Assembly (NCBI RefSeq): GCF_003202235.1
Contig: NZ_MASU01000008.1
Location: 124,001 to 188,000, forward strand
Direction: 5' to 3'
Source: Prauserella flavalba
GTDB taxonomy: Bacteria; Actinomycetota; Actinomycetes; Mycobacteriales; Pseudonocardiaceae
DNA length: 64,000 bases
Below, one piece after another: positions 48,361-58,999 of this stretch. Position 1 is the first letter of the stretch, and each line of letters begins with the position of its first letter. The notes beneath the pieces are model-generated. The model worked only from the letters and a program-made list of their open reading frames with translations, made no database searches and was not told the DNA's origin. The translations under genes and the position numbers were made by a program.

Positions 48361-49280
48361 GTCCGCAGCTCCCGTCCGGTCAGCTCGAGAAAGACCTCCT
48401 CGAGGTCGCGCTTGCCGACGTGCAGCTCCTCGGCGAGCACGCCCTGCTGCGCGCACCACGCGGTGACCGTGGACACGACCTGCGGGTTCACCAGGCCGGC
48501 GACGCGGTAGGCGCCGGGGGAGGACTCGCGCACCAGGTAGCCCTCCGGCAGTGCGGCGCCGAGCAGGTCGGTGTTGAGGCCGGGACGCGCCTTGAACCGC
48601 AACTGGGCGTCCTCGGCGTGCTCGGCGGTCAGCGCGCTCGGCGAGCCCTGCGCGATCACGCGGCCGCCGTCGACGATCACGACCTCGTCGGCGAGCGTCT
48701 CCGCCTCCTCCATGAGATGCGTGGTGAGCAGCACGCTCACGCCGTCGGCGCGCAGCGCGGCGAGCAGGTCCCACACCAGCCGCCTCGCCTGCGGGTCCAT
48801 GCCGGCGGTCGGCTCGTCGAGGAACACCAGCTCGGGGCGGCCGACCAGCGCGCACGCGAGCGAGAGGCGCTGCTGCTGGCCGCCGGAGAGCCGCTTGAAC
48901 GGGGTCCGCCGCGCGGAGGCGAGCCCGAGCACGTCGAGCAGCCAGGCCGGGTCGAGGGGGGTGGCCGCGCACGCGGCGACGAGCCGCAGCATCTCCTCGG
49001 CCCGCACACCCGGGTAGGCGCCGCCGCCCTGCGGCATCACGCCGATGCGGGGGCGCAGCGCGGCGCCGTCGCGGGCGGGGTCGAGCCCGAGCACGCGCAC
49101 GGTGCCCGCGTCGGGCCGCAGGAAGCCCTCACAGATCTCGACCGTGGTGGTCTTGCCCGCGCCGTTGGGGCCCAGCAGGGCGAGCAGGCCGGCCCTCGGC
49201 ATCTTCAGATCGAGTCCGTCGACCGCCGTGACCGCTCCGAAGCGCTTCACCAGCCCGGTGATCTCGACGGCTGCACTCAC
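48357..49280 (-). CDS. ABC exporter ATP-binding protein
   Basis: A 307-residue ATPase with all nucleotide-binding motifs: Walker A LLGPNGAGKTTT, Q-loop GVMPQGGGAYPGV, signature LSGGQQQRLSLA, Walker B LVFLDEPTAGMDP and H-loop LLTTHLMEEAE. A C-terminal extension (about residues 215-307) is typical of drug-exporter type ATPases. GTG 49280 is chosen because a TACCCT box stands 8 nt upstream; a TTG at 49289 would give 310 residues. It powers the permease encoded next. Confidence 0.93.
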   Translation of the reverse strand: MSAAVEITGLVKRFGAVTAVDGLDLKMPRAGLLALLGPNGAGKTTTVEICEGFLRPDAGTVRVLGLDPARDGAALRPRIGVMPQGGGAYPGVRAEEMLRLVAACAATPLDPAWLLDVLGLASARRTPFKRLSGGQQQRLSLACALVGRPELVFLDEPTAGMDPQARRLVWDLLAALRADGVSVLLTTHLMEEAETLADEVVIVDGGRVIAQGSPSALTAEHAEDAQLRFKARPGLNTDLLGAALPEGYLVRESSPGAYRVAGLVNPQVVSTVTAWCAQQGVLAEELHVGKRDLEEVFLELTGRELRT

Positions 49281-49288
49281 AGGTGTCA

Positions 49289-49294
49289 AGGGTA
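49289..49294 (-). promoter_or_regulatory. -10 box TACCCT for the ABC exporter operon
   Basis: On the minus strand TACCCT is followed by 8 nt and GTG 49280. It falls in the 24-bp gap after the mptB stop (49305), so the exporter can be transcribed separately from mptB. Confidence 0.45.
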
Positions 49295-49304
49295 CGGCGT
49301 GACC

Positions 49305-50969
49305 TCAGACGGCCTCGGGCCGCGTCTCGCCCATCCGCCGCGAGAACAGCAGCGGGGCGGCGCGCCACACGATCACCAGCGCGCCGAGGAGCACGATGCC
49401 GCCCGCCACGTACGCCTGCGACACGATGTACGAGCGCCCGTCGAACGTGCTGCCGGTCGGCGGGATCACCATCGCCAGCACGGCGCTCACCGCCGTGGCG
49501 GCGGCCCGGAACCGCGACGTGCCCGCCGAGGCCGCGAGCGGGATGACCGCCCACAGCAGCCACCACGGCTGCATCGCCACGTGCAGGGTCATGAACGCGC
49601 CGAGCGAGACGCCGAGGCCGATGATCGGGCGGTAGCGCCAGCGGAAGCTGTCCCACAGGAACTTGGCCGTGATCGAACCGGCCACGACGTAGCCGAGGAT
49701 GCCGAGGATCGCGATCACGGCGGCGGTGTGGTTGCCGAGACCGAGCATGATGCCGAGGATCCCGCCGAGCTGCCCGAGCTCAGCCACCGGCGAGATCCAG
49801 TTCCACACCATGCCGGGCGTGCCCAGCGCGCCGACCCAGCCGAAGCCGAGCCCGGTGCCGAAGCAGATCGCGGCGGTCACGGCGGCGCACACGGCGGTCA
49901 TTAGCGCGGCGGCCCACAGCAGGTCGGTGAGCCTGCCGTACCAGCGTCTCGCGATCATCACCCCGAAGAACCCGAGCGCGACGATCGCGTGGATCTTGAT
50001 CATGGCGGCGCCGGTGATCACGACGGCGCCGAGCAGGATGCAGGCCAGCTCGCCCTTCGCGAGCGGGGGCGGGCTGTCGCCGGAGACGCGGATGGGCAGT
50101 CTGCGGATGCCGAGCTCGAGGCCTGCCAGCATGAGGCCGATGCCGAGCGCCTCGTTGTGCGCGCCCGCCACCAGGTGAAACAGCACGAGCGGGTTGGCCG
50201 CGCCGAGCCACAGCGCGGTGCTCGGCTGCACGCCGAAGCGCCGCGCGAGGCGGGGCAGTGCCCACACGATCAGGCCGAGGCCCACGAGCGCGAGCCCGCG
50301 CATGAGCAGCACGCCGACGGCGACGTGGGTGCCGACCGCACCGGAGATCCAGCTGCCGATGTCGAGGAACAGCGGGCCGTACGGAGCCGGCGTCTCGCGC
50401 CACATGTTCGACACGCCCGCGGTGAGCGGGTCGGCGACGCCGAGTGCCTGCGCGGGACCGAGCTCGTAGGGGTCCATGCCGCGGTCGACGATCGCGCTCT
50501 GCGCGAGGTAGCTGTAGACGTCGCGCGAGAACAGCGGCGGGATGACCAGCAGCGGCACGGTCCACATCGCGAGCGTGCGGTACACCTGCGCGGGGCTGGC
50601 GAGCCGCGTCCTGCCCGGCCTCGCGAAGCGGCCGAGCAGCAGCCAGGCCGCGACCATCATGCCCATGCCGGTGAAGGCGATCGCCAGCGACACGGTGGGG
50701 ATGCGGGCGAAGAGACGCAGCACCGGGATGTCCAGCACCGGGTTCAGGATCGGCGCCGCGCCCGCGCCGAGCGAGCCGAAAGCGAGGAAGAGCGCGCCGA
50801 CGATGCCGAGCCGCTTGACGACCCGCAGTGCACGGTTCTCCTCGGCGTTCAGCGGCTCCGGATCGCCGGGGTGCACCGGCGAGAGCGAGGGGGCCGCGGC
50901 GCCGGCGGCGCCCGCGACCGCGAGGTCGCCGTCCGCCTGCTGCTGCGTTCCGCCTTTGCCCAGAGCCAC
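49305..50969 (-). CDS. mptB: Alpha-(1->6)-mannopyranosyltransferase MptB-like
   Basis: A 554-residue GT-C membrane glycosyltransferase using polyprenyl-phosphate mannose, as in early lipomannan/lipoarabinomannan core synthesis in Corynebacteriales. After a cytoplasmic tail (1-50) it has about 12-13 helices. The first external loop has SRDVYSYLAQ (Asp in the usual catalytic position) and DRGMDPYELGP, then the ETPAPYGPLFLDI motif. Late VAMQPWWLLWAVIP is also typical. GTG 50969 follows a TACGCT box by 7 nt. It is divergent from sufR, with a 95-bp shared promoter region, the same layout as I recall in mycobacteria (Rv1459c/Rv1460). Confidence 0.88.
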   Translation of the reverse strand: MALGKGGTQQQADGDLAVAGAAGAAAPSLSPVHPGDPEPLNAEENRALRVVKRLGIVGALFLAFGSLGAGAAPILNPVLDIPVLRLFARIPTVSLAIAFTGMGMMVAAWLLLGRFARPGRTRLASPAQVYRTLAMWTVPLLVIPPLFSRDVYSYLAQSAIVDRGMDPYELGPAQALGVADPLTAGVSNMWRETPAPYGPLFLDIGSWISGAVGTHVAVGVLLMRGLALVGLGLIVWALPRLARRFGVQPSTALWLGAANPLVLFHLVAGAHNEALGIGLMLAGLELGIRRLPIRVSGDSPPPLAKGELACILLGAVVITGAAMIKIHAIVALGFFGVMIARRWYGRLTDLLWAAALMTAVCAAVTAAICFGTGLGFGWVGALGTPGMVWNWISPVAELGQLGGILGIMLGLGNHTAAVIAILGILGYVVAGSITAKFLWDSFRWRYRPIIGLGVSLGAFMTLHVAMQPWWLLWAVIPLAASAGTSRFRAAATAVSAVLAMVIPPTGSTFDGRSYIVSQAYVAGGIVLLGALVIVWRAAPLLFSRRMGETRPEAV

Positions 50970-50976
50970 GAGCGAG

Positions 50977-50982
50977 AGCGTA
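50977..50982 (-). promoter_or_regulatory. -10 box TACGCT for mptB
   Basis: On the minus strand TACGCT is followed by 7 nt and GTG 50969, without a ribosome-binding site. Confidence 0.45.
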
Positions 50983-51053
50983 TCGACTGCCCCCGGACGT
51001 GAGTCCGGTCACTCGATTTTCGCGGGTCTTTGCTCCCCGCAGGGAAATACGAC

Positions 51054-51068
51054 ACACTTATGTTGTGA
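51054..51068 (+). promoter_or_regulatory. Candidate SufR operator overlapping the sufR start
   Basis: ACACT-TATGT-TGTGA matches the ACACT-N5-TGTGA motif I recall for mycobacterial SufR. It covers the sufR GTG (51065-51067) and follows a TACGAC -10-like box (51048-51053), so SufR bound here would block its own operon. The motif identity is from memory and untested for this organism. Confidence 0.5.
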
Positions 51069-51817
51069 AAAAGCAGGACACCTTCGACCAGCACGATGGC
51101 GGCCAGTCATCGGCTGCCACCGGTGTGCCTGTCCAGGTGACGGCCGAGGGCCGGACCCGCAACGAGGTCGCCCGGCTGCTGCTGGAGCAGGGGCCGATGA
51201 CAGCGGTGGCGGTCGCCGAGCAGCTCGGCATCAGCCCGACGGCGGTGCGTCGCCACCTCGACGTGCTGCTGGCCGACGCCGAGGCCGAGACCAGGGAAGC
51301 CCCCCGGCGAGGGCCGAGGGGCCGGGGCCGCCCGGCCAAGCTCTTCCTGCTGACCGAGCAGGGCAGGGCGCGGTTCGGGCACGCCTACGACGACCTCGCG
51401 GTCGCCGCCGTCCGGTTCCTCGCGGAGCACGCGGGGGACGACGCGGTGCGCGCCTTCGCCGAGAGCCGCGTGGCGGCCCTCGTCGAGCCGTACCGGGACT
51501 CGGTCACCAGCGAGGCCGCGCCCGCGTCCAGGGCGGAGGCCCTGGCAACGGCGTTGACCAGGGAGGGTTACGCTGCGTCGACCCGGCAGGTCGGCGCGGG
51601 CGAACAGCTCTGCCAGCACCACTGTCCCGTCGCTCACGTCGCAGCCGAGTTCCCGCAGCTGTGCGAGGCCGAGACGGAGGCATTCGCCAAGCTGCTCGGC
51701 ACGCACGTGCAGCGACTGGCGACGATCGCACGCGGCGACGCCGCGTGCACCACGCACGTGCCCGCCGACACGCCGGGTGACGAAGCACGATCTCCGAATG
51801 GAGGGACCACCGCATGA
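51065..51817 (+). CDS. sufR: Fe-S cluster-binding regulator SufR
   Basis: An iron-sulfur sensing repressor of the suf operon. The 250-residue protein has an N-terminal winged helix-turn-helix ([20 protein letters not shown], then [12 protein letters not shown], about residues 35-70) with a basic wing ([14 protein letters not shown]). The C-terminal region carries the cluster-ligand Cys set [19 protein letters not shown], followed by another Cys in DAACTTH. GTG 51065 is chosen; the frame upstream is non-coding. Its end overlaps sufB by 4 nt, so it is both first gene and likely autoregulator of the operon. Confidence 0.92.
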   Translation: MKKQDTFDQHDGGQSSAATGVPVQVTAEGRTRNEVARLLLEQGPMTAVAVAEQLGISPTAVRRHLDVLLADAEAETREAPRRGPRGRGRPAKLFLLTEQGRARFGHAYDDLAVAAVRFLAEHAGDDAVRAFAESRVAALVEPYRDSVTSEAAPASRAEALATALTREGYAASTRQVGAGEQLCQHHCPVAHVAAEFPQLCEAETEAFAKLLGTHVQRLATIARGDAACTTHVPADTPGDEARSPNGGTTA

Positions 51818-53262
51818 CTGCCGCTGCCGAGCAGCGCAATCCCACCACCACGCCGCTGAGCCAGGAAGAGACCATCGAGTCCCTTGGCAAGTACGCGTTC
51901 GGCTGGGCGGACCCGGACACCGCGGGCGCGAGCGCCCGACGCGGGCTCAACGAGGAGGTCGTCACCGACATCTCCGAGAAGAAGTCCGAGCCGGAGTGGA
52001 TGCGCGAAGCACGCCTGAAGGCTCTCAAGCTCTTCGAGCGCAAGCCCATGCCCAACTGGGGCGCGGACCTGTCGGGGATCGACTTCGACAACATCAAGTA
52101 CTTCGTGCGCTCCACGGAGAAGCAGGCCACCAGCTGGGACGAGCTGCCCGAGGACATCAAGAACACGTACGACAAGCTCGGCATCCCGGAGGCGGAGAAG
52201 CAGCGCCTCATCGCCGGTGTCGCCGCGCAGTACGAGTCCGAGGTGGTCTACCACCAGATCCGCGAGGACCTCGAGAAGCAGGGCGTGCAGTTCCTCGACA
52301 CGGACACGGCGCTCAAGGAGCACCCGGAGCTGTTCAAGGAGTACTTCGGCTCCGTGATCCCGGCCGGTGACAACAAGTTCTCCGCGCTGAACACCGCCGT
52401 GTGGTCCGGTGGCTCCTTCATCTACGTGCCGCCGGGCGTGCACGTGGACATCCCGCTGCAGGCCTACTTCCGGATCAACACCGAGAACATGGGCCAGTTC
52501 GAGCGGACCCTGATCATCGTCGACGAGGGCGCCTACGTGCACTACGTCGAGGGCTGCACCGCGCCGATCTACCAGTCCGACTCGCTGCACTCCGCGGTCG
52601 TCGAGATCATCGTGAAGAAGGGCGGCCGCTGCCGCTACACGACGATCCAGAACTGGTCGAACAACGTCTACAACCTGGTCACCAAGCGCGCCAAGTGCGA
52701 AGAGGGCGCGACGATGGAGTGGATCGACGGCAACATCGGCTCCAAGGTGACCATGAAGTACCCGTCGGTGTTCCTCATGGGCGAGCACGCGAAGGGCGAG
52801 GTGCTCTCGGTCGCGTTCGCCGGTGAGGGCCAGCACCAGGACGCGGGCGCCAAGATGGAGCACCTCGCGCCGCACACGTCCTCGACGATCGTGTCGAAGT
52901 CGGTGGCGCGCGGCGGCGGCCGCACCTCCTACCGCGGTCTGGTCAAGGTCGCCAAGCGGGCGCACCACTCGCGCTCGAGCGTGGTCTGCGACGCGCTGCT
53001 GGTGGACACCATCTCGCGCTCGGACACCTACCCCTACGTGGACATCCGCAACGACGAGGTGTCGATGGGCCACGAGGCCACGGTGTCCAAGGTGAGCGAG
53101 GACCAGCTGTTCTACCTCATGTCGCGCGGCCTGTCCGAGGACGAGGCGATGGCGATGGTGGTGCGCGGGTTCGTCGAGCCGATCGCCAGGGAGCTCCCGA
53201 TGGAGTACGCGCTCGAGCTGAACCGCCTGATCGAACTGCAGATGGAAGGAGCCGTCGGCTGA
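51814..53262 (+). CDS. sufB: Fe-S cluster assembly protein SufB
   Basis: The scaffold subunit of the SufBCD complex, on which new Fe-S clusters form. The 482-residue protein shows [53 protein letters not shown] (conserved Cys), [15 protein letters not shown] and the C-terminal [20 protein letters not shown]. There is no intein, unlike the SufB of M. tuberculosis; the frame is continuous at normal length. ATG 51814 overlaps the sufR stop, and sufD follows after a single base. Confidence 0.96.
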   Translation: MTAAAEQRNPTTTPLSQEETIESLGKYAFGWADPDTAGASARRGLNEEVVTDISEKKSEPEWMREARLKALKLFERKPMPNWGADLSGIDFDNIKYFVRSTEKQATSWDELPEDIKNTYDKLGIPEAEKQRLIAGVAAQYESEVVYHQIREDLEKQGVQFLDTDTALKEHPELFKEYFGSVIPAGDNKFSALNTAVWSGGSFIYVPPGVHVDIPLQAYFRINTENMGQFERTLIIVDEGAYVHYVEGCTAPIYQSDSLHSAVVEIIVKKGGRCRYTTIQNWSNNVYNLVTKRAKCEEGATMEWIDGNIGSKVTMKYPSVFLMGEHAKGEVLSVAFAGEGQHQDAGAKMEHLAPHTSSTIVSKSVARGGGRTSYRGLVKVAKRAHHSRSSVVCDALLVDTISRSDTYPYVDIRNDEVSMGHEATVSKVSEDQLFYLMSRGLSEDEAMAMVVRGFVEPIARELPMEYALELNRLIELQMEGAVG

Positions 53263-53263
53263 C

Positions 53264-54436
53264 ATGACGGTGACGAACGACGCGGCGCGCACGGCCGAGG
53301 CCGCGGAGGCGACCGTGCCTGCGGCCTCCCGCGCCGAGCGGTTCGCCTCCTACGACGTCGAGGCCTTCGAGGTCCCCGGCGGCCGCGAGGAGAACTGGCG
53401 CTTCACGCCGATGAAGCGGCTGCGGGGCCTGCACGACGGCTCCGCGGCCGCCACCGGCGAGGTCAAGGTCGACGCCGACGCCGCCCCCGAGGTGCGCGTC
53501 GAGACCGTCGCCCGCGACGACGAGCGCCTCGGCGAGGCCGGCGTGCCCAGCGACCGCATCGCGGCGCAGGCGTACTCGGAGTTCGAGTCCGCCACGCTCG
53601 TGACGGTGCCGAAGGAGACGGTGGCCTCCAAGCCGAGCCTGATCCGGCTGACCGGCCCCGGCGAGGGCAAGACCGCCTACGGCCACGTCCAGGTGCGCGC
53701 GGAGGCGTTCGCGCAGGCCACGATCGTGCTCGACCACGTGGGCTCCGGCACCTACGCCGACAACGTGGAGTTCGTGATCGGCGACGGCGCGCAGCTCACC
53801 GTGCTGAGCGTGCAGGACTGGGCCGACGACGCGGTGCACGTCTCCGAGCAGCACCTGCGGCTCGGCCGGGACGCGCGGCTCAAGCATGTCGTCGTGACGC
53901 TGGGCGGCGACCTGGTGCGCGTGAGCCCCACGGCCACGTTCGCCGGCCCCGGCGGCGACGTCGAGATGCTCGGCCTGCACTTCGCCGACGCCGGCCAGCA
54001 CCAGGAGCACCGGCTCTTCGTGGACCACGCGGTGCCGCACTGCAAGTCGAACGTGCTCTACAAGGGCGCCCTGCAGGGCGCCGACGCGCACTCGGTGTGG
54101 ATCGGCGACGTGCTCATCCGCGCGGCCGCCGAGGGCACCGAGACGTTCGAGCTGAACCGCAACCTGGTGCTCACCGAGGGCGCCCGCGCCGACTCGGTGC
54201 CGAACCTGGAGATCGAGACCGGTGAGATCGCCGGAGCCGGTCACGCGAGCGCGACGGGAAGGTTCGACGACGAGCAGTTGTTCTACCTGCAGTCGCGGGG
54301 GATCGCGGAGGAGCAGGCGCGCAGGCTGGTCGTGCGCGGGTTCTTCCACGAGATCCTGATGAAGATCGACGTTCCCGAGGTGCGCGAGCGCCTCGAGGCC
54401 GCGATCGAAGCCGAGTTGCAGGCCGTCGGCGCCTGA
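53264..54436 (+). CDS. sufD: Fe-S cluster assembly protein SufD
   Basis: A SufB-like beta-helix partner in the SufBC2D scaffold. The 390-residue protein shows EENWRFTPMKRLRGLHDG, a beta-helical middle with KHVVVTLGGDLVRVSPTATF and HCKSNVLYKGAL, and a C-terminal FDDEQLFYLQSRGIAEEQAR with VVRGFFHEIL. It lacks an ATPase motif, as expected. ATG 53264 directly follows the sufB stop. Confidence 0.94.
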   Translation: MTVTNDAARTAEAAEATVPAASRAERFASYDVEAFEVPGGREENWRFTPMKRLRGLHDGSAAATGEVKVDADAAPEVRVETVARDDERLGEAGVPSDRIAAQAYSEFESATLVTVPKETVASKPSLIRLTGPGEGKTAYGHVQVRAEAFAQATIVLDHVGSGTYADNVEFVIGDGAQLTVLSVQDWADDAVHVSEQHLRLGRDARLKHVVVTLGGDLVRVSPTATFAGPGGDVEMLGLHFADAGQHQEHRLFVDHAVPHCKSNVLYKGALQGADAHSVWIGDVLIRAAAEGTETFELNRNLVLTEGARADSVPNLEIETGEIAGAGHASATGRFDDEQLFYLQSRGIAEEQARRLVVRGFFHEILMKIDVPEVRERLEAAIEAELQAVGA

Positions 54437-54470
54437 CCCACCCCCGAACTGACGAGAGAAAACGAGAAGC

Positions 54471-56568
<2,098 letters not shown>

Positions 56569-57015
56569 GTGAACCTTGAGGGCATGTACCAGGAGATCAT
56601 CCTGGACCACTACAAGAACCCGCACGGGCGGGGCCTGCGGGAGCCGTACGACGCCGAGTCGTTCCAGGTCAACCCGACCTGCGGCGACGAGGTGACGCTG
56701 CGGCTGAAGGTGACCGACGGCAAGGTCGCCGACGTCTCCTACGAGGGGCAGGGCTGTTCCATCAGCCAGGCCTCGACGTCGGTGCTCACCGATCTGGTCA
56801 CCGGCCACACCGTCGGCGAGGCACTGTCCACGATGGACGCTTTCGTCGAGCTGATGCAGGGGCGCGGCACCGTCGAGCCGGACGAGGACGTGCTCGAGGA
56901 CGGCGTCGCCTTCGCCGGTGTCGCGAAGTACCCTGCGAGAGTGAAGTGCGCGTTGCTCGGCTGGATGGCGTTCAAGGACGCACTGGCCCGGACGTCGAAC
57001 GAGGTGGAAGCATGA
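56569..57015 (+). CDS. sufU: SufU-type Fe-S assembly sulfurtransferase/scaffold
   Basis: A 148-residue IscU/SufU-family protein. It has the start LEGMYQEIILDHYKNPHGRG, then the zinc/ligand residues in NPTCGDEVTL (Cys, Asp), GQGCSISQASTSVL (Cys) and VKCALLGW (Cys), with the insertion between the second and third Cys that marks SufU. In Gram-positives SufU takes sulfur from SufS. GTG 56569 abuts the sufS stop, and the end overlaps the next gene by 4 nt. Confidence 0.94.
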   Translation: MNLEGMYQEIILDHYKNPHGRGLREPYDAESFQVNPTCGDEVTLRLKVTDGKVADVSYEGQGCSISQASTSVLTDLVTGHTVGEALSTMDAFVELMQGRGTVEPDEDVLEDGVAFAGVAKYPARVKCALLGWMAFKDALARTSNEVEA

Positions 57016-57404
57016 CCGAGACGCCCGAACACCGCGAGGGCCGGACCGCCGCGGATCTGCCGGAGCAGACCCAGCCCTCCGCCGCCGAGGTGGCCAGGAT
57101 CGAGGACATCGAGGAGGCCATGCGCGACGTGGTCGACCCCGAGCTCGGCATCAACGTCGTCGACCTCGGCCTCGTCTACGACATCCGCGTCGAGCCGGAC
57201 AACACGGCCACCATCGACATGACGCTGACGTCCGCGGCGTGCCCGCTGACCGACGTGATCGAGGACCAGACCGCGTCCGTGCTCACCGGTCCCAGCCTGG
57301 TGAAGGACTTCCGCATCAACTGGGTGTGGATGCCGCCGTGGGGCCCGGAGAAGATCACCGAGGACGGTCGCGAACAACTCCGAGCCCTGGGCTTCACGGT
57401 CTGA
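57012..57404 (+). CDS. sufT: SufT/PaaD-like metal-sulfur cluster protein (MIP18 family)
   Basis: A 130-residue DUF59/MIP18 protein involved in Fe-S maturation. The core shows EAMRDVVDPELGINVVDLGL (DPE motif), TLTSAACPLTDVIEDQT (conserved Cys) and INWVWMPPWGPEKI. The first 40 residues are polar and variable. ATG 57012 overlaps the sufU stop (ATGA). It closes the suf operon 6 nt before a large inverted array of 21-bp repeats. Confidence 0.9.
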   Translation: MTETPEHREGRTAADLPEQTQPSAAEVARIEDIEEAMRDVVDPELGINVVDLGLVYDIRVEPDNTATIDMTLTSAACPLTDVIEDQTASVLTGPSLVKDFRINWVWMPPWGPEKITEDGREQLRALGFTV

Positions 57405-57410
57405 CGCCAC

Positions 57411-57663
57411 CGCGAGTCGTGCACTCAGGCGCGCGAGTCGTGCGTTCCCGCTCGCGAGTCGTGCACTCCCGTTCGCGAGTCCCCCGCTCCAGCGTGCGAG
57501 TCCCCCGTTCCTGACCGCGAGTTACCCGTTCGGTACCGCCCGAGCCGGCAACTCGTGAGCCGGAGTGGGGGACTCGGCGTCTCGAACGCACAACTCGGGG
57601 TCGGGAACGCACAACTCGGCGTCCTGGGCGTACGACTCGCGGCCGGGAGCGCACGACTCGCGG
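57411..57663. repeat. Twelve-unit palindromic array of 21-bp repeats between convergent genes
   Basis: Six direct units begin at 57411, 57432, 57453, 57474, 57495 and 57516 (exactly 21 bp apart, consensus CGCGAGTCGTGCnyTCCCG). Six inverted units follow, their ACTCG cores at 57551, 57572, 57593, 57614, 57635 and 57656, again 21 bp apart. All six pairs are symmetric about 57536.5, so the whole 253 bp is one interrupted palindrome. It fills the space between the sufT stop (57404) and the kinase stop (57665). Confidence 0.9.
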
Positions 57664-57664
57664 G

Positions 57665-58882
57665 TCAGGGCACGCTCGCCACGGGCTTCGGTTCCGGGTC
57701 CGGGTCGGGTTGCGGGGCGGGGAGCCTCGCCGACAGGGCCCAGCCGGTGCCCTCGGGTCCCGCGCGTAGCGTTCCGCCGAGTAGTTCCACGCGCTCGCGC
57801 ATTCCGATCAGACCGTGGCCAGAGTGCTGCGCGGGAACGGTGCCGGAGGGGCCACCGTCGCCGTCGTCGGCGATGTCGAGCCGCACGCCGTCGCCGGCGA
57901 GCTCGGCGGTCAGCCACACGCGGGCGGAGGAGCCCGCGTGCTTGGCGACGTTGGCCAGCCCTTCCTGTACCAGGCGCAGCACGGCGAGCGCCTTCACGGC
58001 GTCGAGCCCGGCGAGCGCGGGGTCCACCGTGGCGTCGATGCGCAGCCCCACCTGACGGCCCCGGTCGACCACCGCGGCGACGGCCGCGGGCAGCTCCGCG
58101 GGATCCACGAGGTCGCCGCCCGCCGTGTCCGCCGCCTCGGGGTCCCGCAGGACGGCGACGAGCCGCCGCAGGTCCGTGAGCGCGCCGGAACCGGTGGCGT
58201 GGACGTCGTCGAGGACCTGCCGCATCTGCTCGTCGCCCTCCCCGAGCAGATGCCGCGCCACCCCCGTCCGCAGCACGATCGACGCGACGTGGTGGGCGAC
58301 GAGGTCGTGCAGCTCGCGCGCGATCGCGGTCCGCTCGGCGACGCGCACCATCTGCGACTCCGTGCGGCGCAGGCGTTCCTGCTCCGCCGCGCGCTCCTCC
58401 GCCTGCCTCGCGCGCACGTTCATGCCGCCGATGTAGGCGCCCAGCACGAGCGGACCCACCACCACGACGGCCGTCTGGAACACGACCTCGGCCGGGGAAC
58501 GCAGCGGGTTGGTCAGCCCGATGAGGAAGTACACGCCCGACAGCGCCGTGGCCGCGGCGGGCAGCGCCCACCCGGTCCGGCGCATGGCCAGCTCCAGCAG
58601 TGCGAAGCTCGCCAGCACCTTGAGCGGGATCATGTTGTCGATGCCGAGGAGCTCGCCGGTGGCGAGCATCGCCGACTGCGTCAGCGCGCTGGCCAGCGGG
58701 CTGCGCGGCGAGAACCAGGCCGCGGCGAGGGCGCCGGACAGCAGCGCCCAGCCCGCCGGGTCCGGAAGCTCGGCCGGTGGGGCGAGCAGCAGCAGGTAGC
58801 CCACGGCGATCGCGGCCAGCAGCGAGACCCGCACCGGGGTGAGCTTGCGGTCGAAGAGTCGTTCGATGAGCGAGGCGAGCAT
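57665..58882 (-). CDS. Sensor histidine kinase (HisKA_3 class)
   Basis: A 405-residue membrane kinase with about five or six hydrophobic segments (residues 15-150), a coiled linker rich in Glu/Arg (EERAAEQERLRRTESQ), the phosphoacceptor helix IARELHDLVAHHVASIVLR, and an HATPase domain with RLVQEGLANVAKHAG and SGHGLIGMRERVELLGG. The tail is Pro/Asp/Glu-rich. It is divergent from a second kinase/regulator pair with 117 bp between the starts, so it may share or oppose that system. Its signal is unknown. Confidence 0.85.
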   Translation of the reverse strand: MLASLIERLFDRKLTPVRVSLLAAIAVGYLLLLAPPAELPDPAGWALLSGALAAAWFSPRSPLASALTQSAMLATGELLGIDNMIPLKVLASFALLELAMRRTGWALPAAATALSGVYFLIGLTNPLRSPAEVVFQTAVVVVGPLVLGAYIGGMNVRARQAEERAAEQERLRRTESQMVRVAERTAIARELHDLVAHHVASIVLRTGVARHLLGEGDEQMRQVLDDVHATGSGALTDLRRLVAVLRDPEAADTAGGDLVDPAELPAAVAAVVDRGRQVGLRIDATVDPALAGLDAVKALAVLRLVQEGLANVAKHAGSSARVWLTAELAGDGVRLDIADDGDGGPSGTVPAQHSGHGLIGMRERVELLGGTLRAGPEGTGWALSARLPAPQPDPDPEPKPVASVP

Positions 58883-58999
58883 TCGGTGGGTCCCGGTTTC
58901 TCGGTGGGCGGCGGGCCCAGGCTAACCGCCGGGGGCGGTGTTGTGGATCTCCCGCTGAGGAGGGAGGCGCGTTCTCTCAGCTTTTGCGAGGATCGCCGG

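Noticed and set aside
51814-53262. Intein in SufB, as in M. tuberculosis
   Set aside because: The frame is continuous at 482 residues with all SufB motifs in normal spacing.
57411-57663. CRISPR array
   Set aside because: The 21-bp units are contiguous, vary in sequence, have no unique spacers and invert at the middle. No cas gene is near.
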